Source: Aurantiochytrium sp. KH105 (Eukaryota; Sar; Bigyra; Thraustochytrida; Thraustochytriidae). From it: a stretch of DNA of 64,000 nucleotides. The notes below the pieces were generated by a model. That model ran no database searches, was not told where the DNA came from, and worked only from the letters and a program-made list of their open reading frames with translations. The stretch covers positions 62,001-126,000 of the forward strand of contig BGKB01000187.1 of assembly GCA_003116975.1 (NCBI GenBank). The letters are read 5' to 3'. Shown one piece after another: positions 50,677 to 60,523 of the stretch (positions are counted from its first letter, which is position 1; every line of letters begins with the position of its first letter). The translations under genes and the position numbers were made by a program.

Positions 50677-52500
50677 TCAAATGACGCCATCATCGAAGCT
50701 TGTTTTCCTCTTTTTCGTGGCGCTGGAGCTCCCATCTTGAAGAATGTCACCGGGAGACACTTTATCTGGAGAATCGGGCTCGCGGCGCTTGGATGGCGAA
50801 AGATTCGTGGACTCGGAAGACGCGCCCTGTACGTTGTCATCACCCGTGAAAAAATCGGGCACGTTCGGGTCGTCGCCGATGCCAGAGTCGCCGTCGTTGT
50901 CAAAGTCCGGGCCTTGGGCCTGGGAGAGTTGGCTCTCAATGGTATTCATGCGTTGAAGCGTATTATCTTGCTCGTTCATGTATTGATCAAGCTCTTTCGC
51001 GATATCCAAATGTCTGTGGAGATCATCTTCGGCATTTCCATTTTTTGCCTTGCTCGACTCGACAAGATCCAGAAAGGACTGCAATGAAGCCCCGCGGACA
51101 AGACTGTCTGCCCGCGCGAGGTCTGGAGCACCCATACCGGTTTCTGTGCTAAAGTCGACGTCGTTTTCGGGTGCAAATTTGGGGTCGCTGGACATTGGCG
51201 AGGGGGAAGGAAGGTCTTTCATCATCCTTGAAGAGCTGCTGGAAAGTTCCCTGGTCCTGGGCTGCTGCAAAAGCGGGGAAAGATCGTTGCTGGTGCCGTT
51301 TGGAGAAACAAGAGCGCCTGCAGTATTGCTTTCTCCTGGCTGGTTTGAGTTGCTATAGTCAAGCAGAGAGTCCCCAGTGAGCGTGGGCATACGTAAAAGC
51401 GAGGAGTCAAGCCGGACAAAGTCAGAATCGTCCTCATCCACGGCCGAGTGCTGCTGCTGTTGCTGCTGCTGCATGTGTTGTGGTGGTGGATGAGGCTGCC
51501 TTGAAGAATGGTTGGCCCCAGACGGAGGTTCGAAACTCTTTGTCCCACCTGAGGACGACGCCCGGGTGGAAGTCGTCTCGTGCGGACGGTGCTCATCGTA
51601 CATGCGCGACCGAGGCGGCGCGGGCAGTCCGCTCCTCGCGGAAGCTCCTTGCGCACTCCCTTGGTCAGGCGCAAAAAGCGCGTTGGCAGATTTTTGGTTG
51701 TCACTATTTGAAAGCTCTTCAATCTCAACGCCAGCGTCTTTGGCGGAATCGAGGATCATTGGAAGCGCCTCGGAGATTGTCTCGAGCTGGACTTTGCCGT
51801 CCCTGTTCATGAAGGCCCCATACAAGAAGCTCATGATTTGCTTCATTTTCTGCGCAAGAAGCTGTTGGCGGCCGCGTGCCTCCTCGACGACCTGCCAGAG
51901 CATTGCATTTTCTTTGTCAAGATGTGCATTTTGGCCTTTGAGCTTGGTGACCTCCTCGTCGAATCTTTGCTGCCGCTCGCGCATGGCCTCTAGATCTTGC
52001 TGTGCGCGCTCGAGATCCGCCTTGTATTTGTTACTGAGGGCGGTAAGGTCCTGTTTTGGCTGACTCAGCTTGCGCTTCATAAGGGAGAGCTTTTCTTTCT
52101 TGCCTCGCTGGAAGAGGTGGTGCTTGAAGGCCTGTGGCATGTTGAGGGCGCGCGTGAATCCGTACATGTTGAGCTGACGGACAAAGCTGGCGTAGTTGGA
52201 GTGTTTAAAGTACTGCGGAAGCACCTTTTCGGAAAAGCCATGCACGTTTTTGATGACGATCACCGTGCCTTCGCGGTTCCAGTCCACGAGATCGTGGTGA
52301 CTGGGCTCCATCATCATTTCGTAGGTTTTGATGAGGAACCTCGGCACGACTGGCTGCGACGACTTTCCATCCTTCTTCGTCTTTTTCTTACTCCCGGAGC
52401 TCACCACGCTTGCGCTGCTGCTGCTGCTGCTGCTGTTGTTGCTGTTGCTGTTGTTTCCGCCGACGCCACCAGCAGCGCCGCCCGCTGCGTTGGCCTGCAT
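50677..52500 (-). CDS. HSF1: Heat shock transcription factor
   Basis: 607 residues from the ATG at 52498-52500, the first ATG in the open frame. The first about 48 residues are Gly/Asn/Ser and Lys-rich. The HSF DNA-binding domain spans about 51-145: PRFLIKTYEMM, VIKNVHGFSEKVLPQYFKHS, and the recognition helix NYASFVRQLNMYGF. The HR-A/B trimerisation coiled coil follows at about 150-250, with heptads around DLTALSNKYKADLERAQQDL and LKGQNAHLDKENAML, then IMSFLYGAF. The rest is Ser/Pro/Asp-rich with a short His/Pro/Gln stretch and acidic-hydrophobic patches that could be activation motifs. HSFs bind inverted nGAAn repeats and induce chaperone genes. The symbol is by family; orthology among animal or plant HSF classes is not claimed. 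Alternating CAG/GTT codon runs near the N-terminus encode Ser and Asn repeats. Single exon. Confidence 0.93.
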   Translation of the reverse strand: MQANAAGGAAGGVGGNNSNSNNSSSSSSSASVVSSGSKKKTKKDGKSSQPVVPRFLIKTYEMMMEPSHHDLVDWNREGTVIVIKNVHGFSEKVLPQYFKHSNYASFVRQLNMYGFTRALNMPQAFKHHLFQRGKKEKLSLMKRKLSQPKQDLTALSNKYKADLERAQQDLEAMRERQQRFDEEVTKLKGQNAHLDKENAMLWQVVEEARGRQQLLAQKMKQIMSFLYGAFMNRDGKVQLETISEALPMILDSAKDAGVEIEELSNSDNQKSANALFAPDQGSAQGASARSGLPAPPRSRMYDEHRPHETTSTRASSSGGTKSFEPPSGANHSSRQPHPPPQHMQQQQQQQHSAVDEDDSDFVRLDSSLLRMPTLTGDSLLDYSNSNQPGESNTAGALVSPNGTSNDLSPLLQQPRTRELSSSSSRMMKDLPSPSPMSSDPKFAPENDVDFSTETGMGAPDLARADSLVRGASLQSFLDLVESSKAKNGNAEDDLHRHLDIAKELDQYMNEQDNTLQRMNTIESQLSQAQGPDFDNDGDSGIGDDPNVPDFFTGDDNVQGASSESTNLSPSKRREPDSPDKVSPGDILQDGSSSATKKRKTSFDDGVI

Positions 52501-54400
52501 GTTTAGCTTTTTCGCGCCTGCGACCAAGGACACCGAGGCTTCGACGCGGGCCACGTCCACCTCAGCCCGCGCGGTCGACGCAAGGCGGCCGGGCCCCCGG
52601 CGCGCGGCGCGCGCTGCGCGGTCGGTCTCGCCGCGGTCGGTCTCGCCGCTCGCGGGAAAAATCAGCGGCAGGTCCTCGCCTTCAGAAGTCGCCTCGGGCC
52701 GAGCCGCCCGCGCCGCTTGCTCTGCTGCCTCTGCGCTGCGGCTGCCGCGGCGCGCACGACGGCGGGTGGAGGGGCGACGGCGGCGCCGCTGCTCGAGGTC
52801 TGCGCGCCGCGCCCGCGCGCGCACGCACGCGCTCGTGCCGGGCGCGCTCGGCGGCGCCCTTCCCGCGCGTCGCGGCCACGGCGGCCAACGTAGACTCTAT
52901 CGTGCGTGCGCGCGGTGTACACGTTGGTGTCTACGTTTTTGAGTCGTCGCGATAAGATCTCATCGGCGCCGTCGATTTGGGCCACGGCCAAAGGCGGAAA
53001 GCGTCGCGTGGCGCGGGTCTGGCCGGGACGAGGCGAGGCGAGGCGGGCGAGCGATGGAGGCGGCGGCGCGGCGTGGCGTGGCATTGGGACTCTGCGAGGC
53101 GAGGCGCAAGTCGAATCTGCGTTCATGGTCGAATCGGCGAATTCAGATCTTTTTGGATGCGAAGAGGCACCAGCAGCGTAGCTGGTGCGGCCACAGGAAC
53201 TTGGCCGCCAACGTGCAGCCTGTCGCAGCCGCTGCCGCTACTGGCGACAGCGGCCACCGCGCGAGCGGCAGAGCTCCTGTGCTGCTGCTGCTGCTGCTGC
53301 TGCTGCTGCGCTGCGGAACGCTTAGGCTGTGTGGAGAAACGCGCGCGGCGGAGTTGCAGAAGACCGCTAGAGGCCGGATTTGAAATCAACACTGGCAGAT
53401 AGTCAACTCGGTCACCACCATCAGCAGCAGCAGCAGCAGCATCGTGATCTTCTCCGGCGGCGGCGACAACAGCGTCGCACACGCCGGACGGAAGCAGTCC
53501 GTTCCCGGCCCCGCTCAGCTGGCTGCCTGGTATCCGCGACTGCGGCACGAATTGGTGGGTGGGTGGCAGCAGCAGCTGCAGCAGCTGCAGCGCGAACAGT
53601 GCAGAGCCTCCGACTCAAGCCGGGCATCCCGGCCGCGCCACTCGCACGCTCTCTCGCACGCACGCGGGTGTCCATCGACGCGACGCGCTTCGCTTCGCCA
53701 CGCCTCTCGTTTCGTCTCCTCTCGTGTCCCTGTGACATCTGGCTATCGTCGCCGTGGGGTTCGCCGTGGGAAGCAAGTGACGAGGCCTCCCCGCTCCCTC
53801 CGGCCTTGGCGGAAACGGTCACTCGTCTTGCGCGTCCCGCCATCGCCTTGCTGCGCGTCGCGTCCTCGACGCCTCGCGGCCTCTTTCCGGATCAGATCAC
53901 CCCCCAAACGCCGCTGCCGCCACCGCTGCCGCTGCGACGCAACGACATCACGATCGATCACAACCAGCCTCACCAGCCCAGCCTGCTGTGCGACAGTCTC
54001 ACTCACAAAGAAACGTCCTACAGACAGCCCAACCTCGTCCATCACCGAGTAGTAGCTCCGATTTGGAGGCGGCCGGCACGACACAGGTCGGCACGGCAGC
54101 CTGCAGTGGCAGCTACACTAGTTCGCTGGCGGCGACCGCAGAACGCCGCCGGTCCCGGACTCCGGGCCGGCGCTGCAGCACTGGCGGCGAGCAGAACGGC
54201 GAGGCGAGGCGGGGCGAGGCGCGGCGCGGCGCGGCGCGTCCGGAGCGAGCTCCCGCCGTCCGTCCGTGCGCTCGCCCGCCGGCGGGCGCGGCCAGCCAGC
54301 TCGGGCAGCCAGTCCGCGCGCACCGCCAGCCGGAGTGGGGAGAGAGAAACACCGGCGGCACAGACGTAGACACAGTCACAGTCACAGCACGGGGCAAGCG
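52501..54400. other. Divergent promoter region, HSF and ABCA-type transporter
   Basis: About 1.9 kb. It contains CTG/CAG runs (about 53277-53310 and 53417-53440), a CAGCTGCAG-type tract near 53575-53595, and CGACG-rich GC sequence near 54200-54300. The frame of the HSF gene stays open 5' of its ATG for about 320 bases without another ATG. I accept no gene here. Confidence 0.45.
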
Positions 54401-57400
54401 ATGGAGGCGGCGACGCGACCCGGGGGCTTCGCCGGGCCTCGCGCGTCGGGGGCGGAGGCGGAGGCGCCAGGGCGCGGCAGCGCTCGCGGCAGATGCACGG
54501 CCTTCTCCGTGATTCCCTGCGGCGGGGGCGTGGGCATCTACCTTGCGCTGCTTATGAAATGCGTGCGTGTCTTTGTGAGAAGGCCCTTCATCGCCTGCTT
54601 TTATTGCCTCATCACTCCGGTCATGGTCCTCATCACCTACGCGGTCAACGAATTCTACGTAGACACCTCGGGGGGCATCACAAGCTACTCGTATGATTCC
54701 TGCGGCAAGCCTCTCGACGTGGACTTCGACTACGACTTCAACCCCTTTGTGTCGTTGACTCTGGCCGCTGGACCCATTATCACCGGCATCCTCTCCACCG
54801 TCTTTGTACAGGATGAGTCCAAGTCTGGTCTTTTAATTGCCCTTCTCAGCAGCAAACGCGGGTACTGGGCATTTTGGCTTTCGTGGTGGACCTTGTTCAC
54901 GGTCCTCGATCTTGCCATCGCTCTCGTATCCGCGGGCCTGGCCAAGGCGCTTCCAGATGTGATTTTCGAGCATGTCAGCTTTGCCACCATCTTTGCCACA
55001 CTCTTTTTTGGAGCTGGAGCGATCATGCTCAGTATCCATTTTGCGGTCCTCGTCATTGCCGGCTTCTCGCGTCGTTCAGACTATCTCATCCTCGTGTACC
55101 TCTTGCTCGTAGGCATCAACGTCGTCGTGACCTTGTCTCCTCTCTTTGGGGAACGCGTCGGGCCGTCTTATTTCCAGCCCGAAAATACCACCTACATTGC
55201 CTGCGAGTCGCATATCGAGGGGGACAGCTACACGTGCGGAAAGGATCAAACGTGTAACTCGACGCTTATCATGTACGACGGCAGCGAACACACGGGCTGC
55301 TGGTACCTGGCATCGGCGCAGGATAGCGTCTGGGACACAGCCGGGGACCCGCGGGCTTCGATCCAGCTCGCAGCACTCTTTTTCATTCCGAGCTTTCACT
55401 TTGCGCAGATCTGGGCACAAATCGTCGGCGCCGTGCTGCTCAACGGCGGTACGGCCTACAACGCTGGTTCCACATTTTACGATTCAACGCCAGTGCTCAT
55501 CCAAAAAGCGCTTGGTCTCGATGTGGATCCAATGTATGTCAAAGTCGAGTCCGGCACATATTCGTCAGCGCGGCAGTGCTCTCTCGACGAACCGGCGCAC
55601 GTGGGCGAGTACGGCGTCGTTGGCCACGATGCGCCCTCATTTGGCCAGAGCATTGGGTTTTTGACCCTTCTCGCCTTCGTCTACCTCATCATTGTGCTCG
55701 GCATCATGTACCTCCGCGGCCATCGCGTTTTCCGACGGGCCAAGCTCGCACACACAAACAAACGAGTGCTCAAAGCGAAAAACGAAGCGTCCAGTACATC
55801 GACCGGGTCGCAGCGCTCGAAACCTGAGATCGTGGTTGACAAGGACACAGAAACAAGACCAGATGAGAATGCGTCTGCGCCAGAAGACGAGCAGCAGCAT
55901 GGGCATGAGTTTGCAAGTGTTGACTGCCCTCTCAATGGCGGTGGCGAATGTGACAAGGGCTTGGTGATTGAAAATGTCTCCTTGAGCTTTGGCAAAGGGT
56001 CAAGAAAGGTAAAAGCGCTCGACTCTGTTTCTATTCGAGTGCAACAAGGTCGCCTTCTCACTATTTTAGGGAAAAACGGCGCGGGCAAGAGCACTTTAAT
56101 TCAAATCCTTTGTACTTATCTCGTGCAGGACTCGGGCCATATTCGCTGCAATGGCATGCCCGTGACGTCCGTCAGACTCGGGATCTGTGTGCAAGAAGAT
56201 CGACTGTATAGAGAGTTCACACCTACAGAACACTTTGCTTTGTGGGCTAGGTTAAGGATGGTCCCTTCAGACCTTATTCCAGAGATTGTTGACCGCTGGT
56301 TGCATTCACTCAATCTGCACAATCTACGTAATTATAAGGTCGGGGCACTTTCCGGTGGTGCTTGCCGCCGCGTGTCTGTGGGTCTGGCTACGATTGGAAC
56401 GCCAGCCCTGGTTCTTCTCGATGAACCTACGACGGGCATGGACCCAATCAACCAACGTTACGTGTGGCGACACATTGAGACCATGAAAAAGCAAAGCCTT
56501 GTGGTTCTCACAACGCATAGCATGGCCGAAGCCGATTCGCTGGCTGACGAGGTGGTCGTTCTAGAGCGTGGTCGGGTTGTAGCGTCTGGCCCCCCTCTTG
56601 ATCTCAAGCTTCGTTACGGGTCCATCGCTCAATTGGCGCTGTACGTACGGCCCGAAGACGTCGACTTTGTCGTGAACCGTCTCGACCAGGACTTTGCTCC
56701 GCTTTTCCAACATCATTGCATCGAGGTGCGCACAGTCTCGTCTGGTTACCTCACGGTGTGCATTCGGCGGCGGTCAACAGAGCTTGCGCCGCACAGTTCT
56801 GGCGATTCAACCACCTTTCGATCACAGCCCGGGCAAGACGAAATCGCAGATATGGACGAAGACCTCAATGAATCCTCAAACGATGAAGATCCAAAGGCTG
56901 GAAAGGGACACGATATCTCTATTCGCCTGACAGAGGGGGTAACTTTGGCAGCGAGCGATGCCTTACGGCGCGATGCTCGCGTTCAGACACATGATGAGAG
57001 TGCCAGAGACAGCGACACGGACACAATCATTGAAGACGACGATGAAGTTGGCGAGGAGCACCTGCATGAAGTCACTGTCGGGGCGACAGATGGCTCCCTG
57101 CGTTCAGTCACGGATGCCGAGCAGGATGATCGAAACTGGTCTCGAGGAGGAAGCGGAGCGCCGAATCCTGCAAGTTTGCGCGAGGCCCGCGCCTTCTCCA
57201 AAGACGAGGAGGACACCGCATCGCCCATGATCGAATCAGCGCGAGACGAGGCGATGAAGGACCCTCAAAAGCAGCTCGTTGAGGGGTTGGCGGCTTTGAT
57301 CACGTGGGTCCAATCGCCAGAGTCGCGCATTCGAGAATACGGCATTAGCAATACGACTTTTGAGGAAGTTTTTCTCTCCATCGTGGAGGACGCGAATCGC

Positions 57401-60358
57401 CACCTCGGCCGGGTGCCCCCCCGCAGCTCGGACTCAAGCACGCACTCGGACCGATTCAGCACGCGAATTGACACGGTATCCCAGAATCAGGGTAACCACA
57501 CACAAGAGTCCAACGAAAAGTCGAGGGGAAAGGAGATCGCGACGTACGAGAAGGCCGCCGTCTCAGCGACGGATGGTGCTCCTCCCGCAAAAACTTTTGA
57601 TCGACCCGCAGCGGTGGACAGGCCCGTGCGTCAACTTGCGCGAAAGACGCATTCGGAGAATATGAGCATTATCTTTGCTTCCGAACCGCGCTCGCAATCA
57701 ACCATGTCGGCACCCGAGTCGTCGCGAAGGCCGTCTGCTCTCTCGAGCAAGGATGTTGTGCCGCCCTCGGCGGGGTCTGCGCCGCCGCTACAGAGCGTCG
57801 TACAGCTGCGCACGCTTCCTGCTGCCGCGGATCTACAGCTGCAGGGTCTCGAGGTTCGCGCATACGGCATCTGGCTCTGGCTCGAGCAAGTTGGAGCCAT
57901 CACGTTCAAGAACTTTCAGGTACGCATATTTTCATGGGAAGTGGTCGCCAAGTGGTTCGTTGCAGTCGTTCTGCTCGTTTCCATCACCCTCGTCGAGTCG
58001 ACGAATTCGGAATTGAGGACGGATGTGCTCGCTCTCTCGTTGCTTTTGTCTTTTGTGGCGATCCTTCTCATTCCGTACGGCGTCTTTGAGATCAACAGCG
58101 GTTATCTTCAATTTTTTAAGCTGCATCGCTGCACCTTTGCAACCATGGCCGCGTCGGAGCTGTTATTTCTCTTTGTGGTCCTCTTTATCATCTTCATCAT
58201 TGCAATGAGCATTTTCATGGCGGTCACTATTGGTACTGGTGTTCAAGACGAGGAGCTGCTTTATCTTTGCAATCTGGATAACGCTTCCGCCTGCCGATGC
58301 GTCGTCGTCAGCAATGAGACGGACGGGGTTTGGGTGGAGCGCGAGCTCGCCATTTTAGAGGAGATTACGACTCTCGTCACGGATGGCACTCACGATGGGG
58401 TGTTTTGGTGGTATGGGCGCATCGTCAATGAGCCCGGTTCATGGTTCATGTTGCTAGCGGTATCTGTCTCGCTCGCGCTTGGTCTCTCTGGCCTGTCGCT
58501 CGTCATCAGCTCGCTCTTTCGGCACCACCGCATGGCGGCCTTTTTTGGAGGCATTTTGCTCATTTTGTGGGGCGTCTTGCCCCCCATTCTCACGCTCCGC
58601 CATCTGAAAGATTCAATGTTTCTTCCCGACGCAAACACTTGCACCGTTCGAAACTACGTTGGTCTCGATATCTCATTTGAGAATTTAGCGGAGACAACAT
58701 GTGCTCAGCGACACCTGAATCCTCAGCAGGACAAAGCGGCGCCAGATACTTCGGGCGACTCTTTGCGAGCGCTCAATCTGATTTTCTCGATTGGGTTCTC
58801 GAGTTCAATGTTCAATTTTTTCCGCGGAGGAACGCGGACAGAGGTGCTGAATGCCTCGACTGACTTCGTAGGATCTTCAGCGCTCGCGTTCTCGCAAACG
58901 TGCTCAAGTGACAATGCGGTGTTTTTCCGCAAAGACCTCGGTGTGTTTTGGGCGGGCTCCCTCGTGATGATTCTCATCGGTCTCTTTGCCTACTGGCTAC
59001 GAACGTTTCCTCCGGAAGCTCTCATGGTTCTAGAACATGGATGCTATGGAATGTGGCATCGTTTGTGTGGGCGCATTAACCCCCGTTATCGCTCGGCGCC
59101 CATCTCGGAGCACCGCTATTCCGACGACAATCTCGATGATGCGAACTCGAGTTGGCGCGGGCCCGGGCGAACGCGGTCGTGCGTGCGTGCAGAGCGCGAG
59201 CGGGTAGAGTCTCTTGTCGCGGCTTTCGATGGCCTGAGTCGCAGTGAACGCGATCCCATTGCCCTCGCAAAGCTTTCCAAGACATACTTTACGCGACGGG
59301 GTAGGGTGGAAGCTCTTACAGACGCCTACCTCGCGGTTCGGCCTGGGGAGGTTGTTGGTTTTCTCGGTCCCAACGGTTCAGCCAAGTCTACACTTTGTCG
59401 TATCTTGAATGGGACCTTGTCTGCAACATTTGGCAAGGCGTATGTGATGGGCTTGGACGTGGAGACGCAAATGACGCGCATTCTACCTCACCTTGGATAC
59501 GTTGGTCAGCGAGATTGCCTTTGGACGGGACTTACGGCGCGTCAACACCTTGAGCTCGTGCTTCATTTGCGAGGGGCCATGGTAACGCAACAAGAGCGCG
59601 TCAGCCTGATTGAGGAGGTTGCGTCGCGTCTCGACCTTTCGGAATTCATGGATCGCAAGGTAAGCGCCATGAGCGGCGGCATGCAACGCCGACTGTCAAT
59701 TGCGCTCGCCATGCTCGGGAGCCCGCGAGTGGTAATTCTCGACGAGCCAACGACCCAGCTCGACCCGTCTACGCGTCGCAAGGTTTGGGAATGTATTCAA
59801 TACTTTCGCGAAAGCTACAAGTGTGCTATTGTGATCACGACTCACTCCATGGAGGAGGCTGATGAGCTGTGTGATCGCGTCTGCATAATCACCAAGGGTC
59901 AAATTCGGGCTGTCGACACGCCCCAGGGTTTAAAGGACCGTTTTGGCAATGGCTATGTTCTTATTTTGAAGGTCATGCCCGGTCACCGCCAGGAGGCACT
60001 GGACTTTGTGAAAAAGCACGTTTACGAGCAGGCGGTCCTGGGCAACTGTCTTAACGACGTGATGCGCATCTACTTTCCGCGCGACGGCTTCGACTTGACG
60101 CACGCCTTTGCGGAGCTCTTTAGTGAGAAGGCACGTACGGAAGGACACATTGCGAATTTTCTCCTGAACCAGGCCACGCTTCACGACGTCTTCATGAATA
60201 TTGCTGGTCTTGATGAGGCCCATCTCGAAGAAATCGGCTACCTCAACGAGAACGCGCACGAGCTTGTCGTCAAGCTTTTGCGCCATCGAGGATTTCACGC
60301 GTCGGGTGTCACTCCAGTCCAGAAAGCGAGCGCCCCGCCCTCGTATCCTTTTCGCTAA
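54401..60358 (+). CDS. Full-length ABCA-type ABC transporter
   Basis: 1985 residues from the ATG at 54401, in one exon. Two halves are each TMD then NBD. TMD1 (about 45-470) has six or more hydrophobic helices and a Cys-containing extracellular loop with N-glycosylation sites. NBD1 (about 525-745) has Walker A GKNGAGKST at 557-565, signature LSGGA near 649 and Walker B LVLLDEPTTGMD. A long acidic disordered linker (about 790-1140) precedes TMD2 (about 1150-1540). NBD2 (about 1620-1850) has Walker A GPNGSAKS at 1656-1663, where the glycine before the catalytic lysine is Ala1661, signature MSGGM near 1757 and Walker B VVILDEPTTQLD. The ABCA family usually moves lipids across plasma or endosomal membranes. 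Membrane layout and NBD type fit ABCA, but the extracellular loops are shorter than in animal ABCA1. The specific substrate is unknown. Confidence 0.9.
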   Translation: MEAATRPGGFAGPRASGAEAEAPGRGSARGRCTAFSVIPCGGGVGIYLALLMKCVRVFVRRPFIACFYCLITPVMVLITYAVNEFYVDTSGGITSYSYDSCGKPLDVDFDYDFNPFVSLTLAAGPIITGILSTVFVQDESKSGLLIALLSSKRGYWAFWLSWWTLFTVLDLAIALVSAGLAKALPDVIFEHVSFATIFATLFFGAGAIMLSIHFAVLVIAGFSRRSDYLILVYLLLVGINVVVTLSPLFGERVGPSYFQPENTTYIACESHIEGDSYTCGKDQTCNSTLIMYDGSEHTGCWYLASAQDSVWDTAGDPRASIQLAALFFIPSFHFAQIWAQIVGAVLLNGGTAYNAGSTFYDSTPVLIQKALGLDVDPMYVKVESGTYSSARQCSLDEPAHVGEYGVVGHDAPSFGQSIGFLTLLAFVYLIIVLGIMYLRGHRVFRRAKLAHTNKRVLKAKNEASSTSTGSQRSKPEIVVDKDTETRPDENASAPEDEQQHGHEFASVDCPLNGGGECDKGLVIENVSLSFGKGSRKVKALDSVSIRVQQGRLLTILGKNGAGKSTLIQILCTYLVQDSGHIRCNGMPVTSVRLGICVQEDRLYREFTPTEHFALWARLRMVPSDLIPEIVDRWLHSLNLHNLRNYKVGALSGGACRRVSVGLATIGTPALVLLDEPTTGMDPINQRYVWRHIETMKKQSLVVLTTHSMAEADSLADEVVVLERGRVVASGPPLDLKLRYGSIAQLALYVRPEDVDFVVNRLDQDFAPLFQHHCIEVRTVSSGYLTVCIRRRSTELAPHSSGDSTTFRSQPGQDEIADMDEDLNESSNDEDPKAGKGHDISIRLTEGVTLAASDALRRDARVQTHDESARDSDTDTIIEDDDEVGEEHLHEVTVGATDGSLRSVTDAEQDDRNWSRGGSGAPNPASLREARAFSKDEEDTASPMIESARDEAMKDPQKQLVEGLAALITWVQSPESRIREYGISNTTFEEVFLSIVEDANRHLGRVPPRSSDSSTHSDRFSTRIDTVSQNQGNHTQESNEKSRGKEIATYEKAAVSATDGAPPAKTFDRPAAVDRPVRQLARKTHSENMSIIFASEPRSQSTMSAPESSRRPSALSSKDVVPPSAGSAPPLQSVVQLRTLPAAADLQLQGLEVRAYGIWLWLEQVGAITFKNFQVRIFSWEVVAKWFVAVVLLVSITLVESTNSELRTDVLALSLLLSFVAILLIPYGVFEINSGYLQFFKLHRCTFATMAASELLFLFVVLFIIFIIAMSIFMAVTIGTGVQDEELLYLCNLDNASACRCVVVSNETDGVWVERELAILEEITTLVTDGTHDGVFWWYGRIVNEPGSWFMLLAVSVSLALGLSGLSLVISSLFRHHRMAAFFGGILLILWGVLPPILTLRHLKDSMFLPDANTCTVRNYVGLDISFENLAETTCAQRHLNPQQDKAAPDTSGDSLRALNLIFSIGFSSSMFNFFRGGTRTEVLNASTDFVGSSALAFSQTCSSDNAVFFRKDLGVFWAGSLVMILIGLFAYWLRTFPPEALMVLEHGCYGMWHRLCGRINPRYRSAPISEHRYSDDNLDDANSSWRGPGRTRSCVRAERERVESLVAAFDGLSRSERDPIALAKLSKTYFTRRGRVEALTDAYLAVRPGEVVGFLGPNGSAKSTLCRILNGTLSATFGKAYVMGLDVETQMTRILPHLGYVGQRDCLWTGLTARQHLELVLHLRGAMVTQQERVSLIEEVASRLDLSEFMDRKVSAMSGGMQRRLSIALAMLGSPRVVILDEPTTQLDPSTRRKVWECIQYFRESYKCAIVITTHSMEEADELCDRVCIITKGQIRAVDTPQGLKDRFGNGYVLILKVMPGHRQEALDFVKKHVYEQAVLGNCLNDVMRIYFPRDGFDLTHAFAELFSEKARTEGHIANFLLNQATLHDVFMNIAGLDEAHLEEIGYLNENAHELVVKLLRHRGFHASGVTPVQKASAPPSYPFR

Positions 60359-60523
60359 CGTGTAGTAAATCCTGCCACTGATGTTTTATGTCCCCTTTCT
60401 TTTTTCCATTCATGGCGATTCATTCATGGGATCACGAAGTCTCCCTCATCCCACGGCAAGTTATACTACAATGATGGAACAACGGGGTGACCGAAGGAGA
60501 AGAAGAAGAAGTAGAAGGAGAGA

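Noticed and set aside
52500-52824. N-terminal extension of the HSF frame
   Set aside because: Open but without an ATG, and Arg/Ala-rich; the first ATG at 52500 gives the normal HSF layout.
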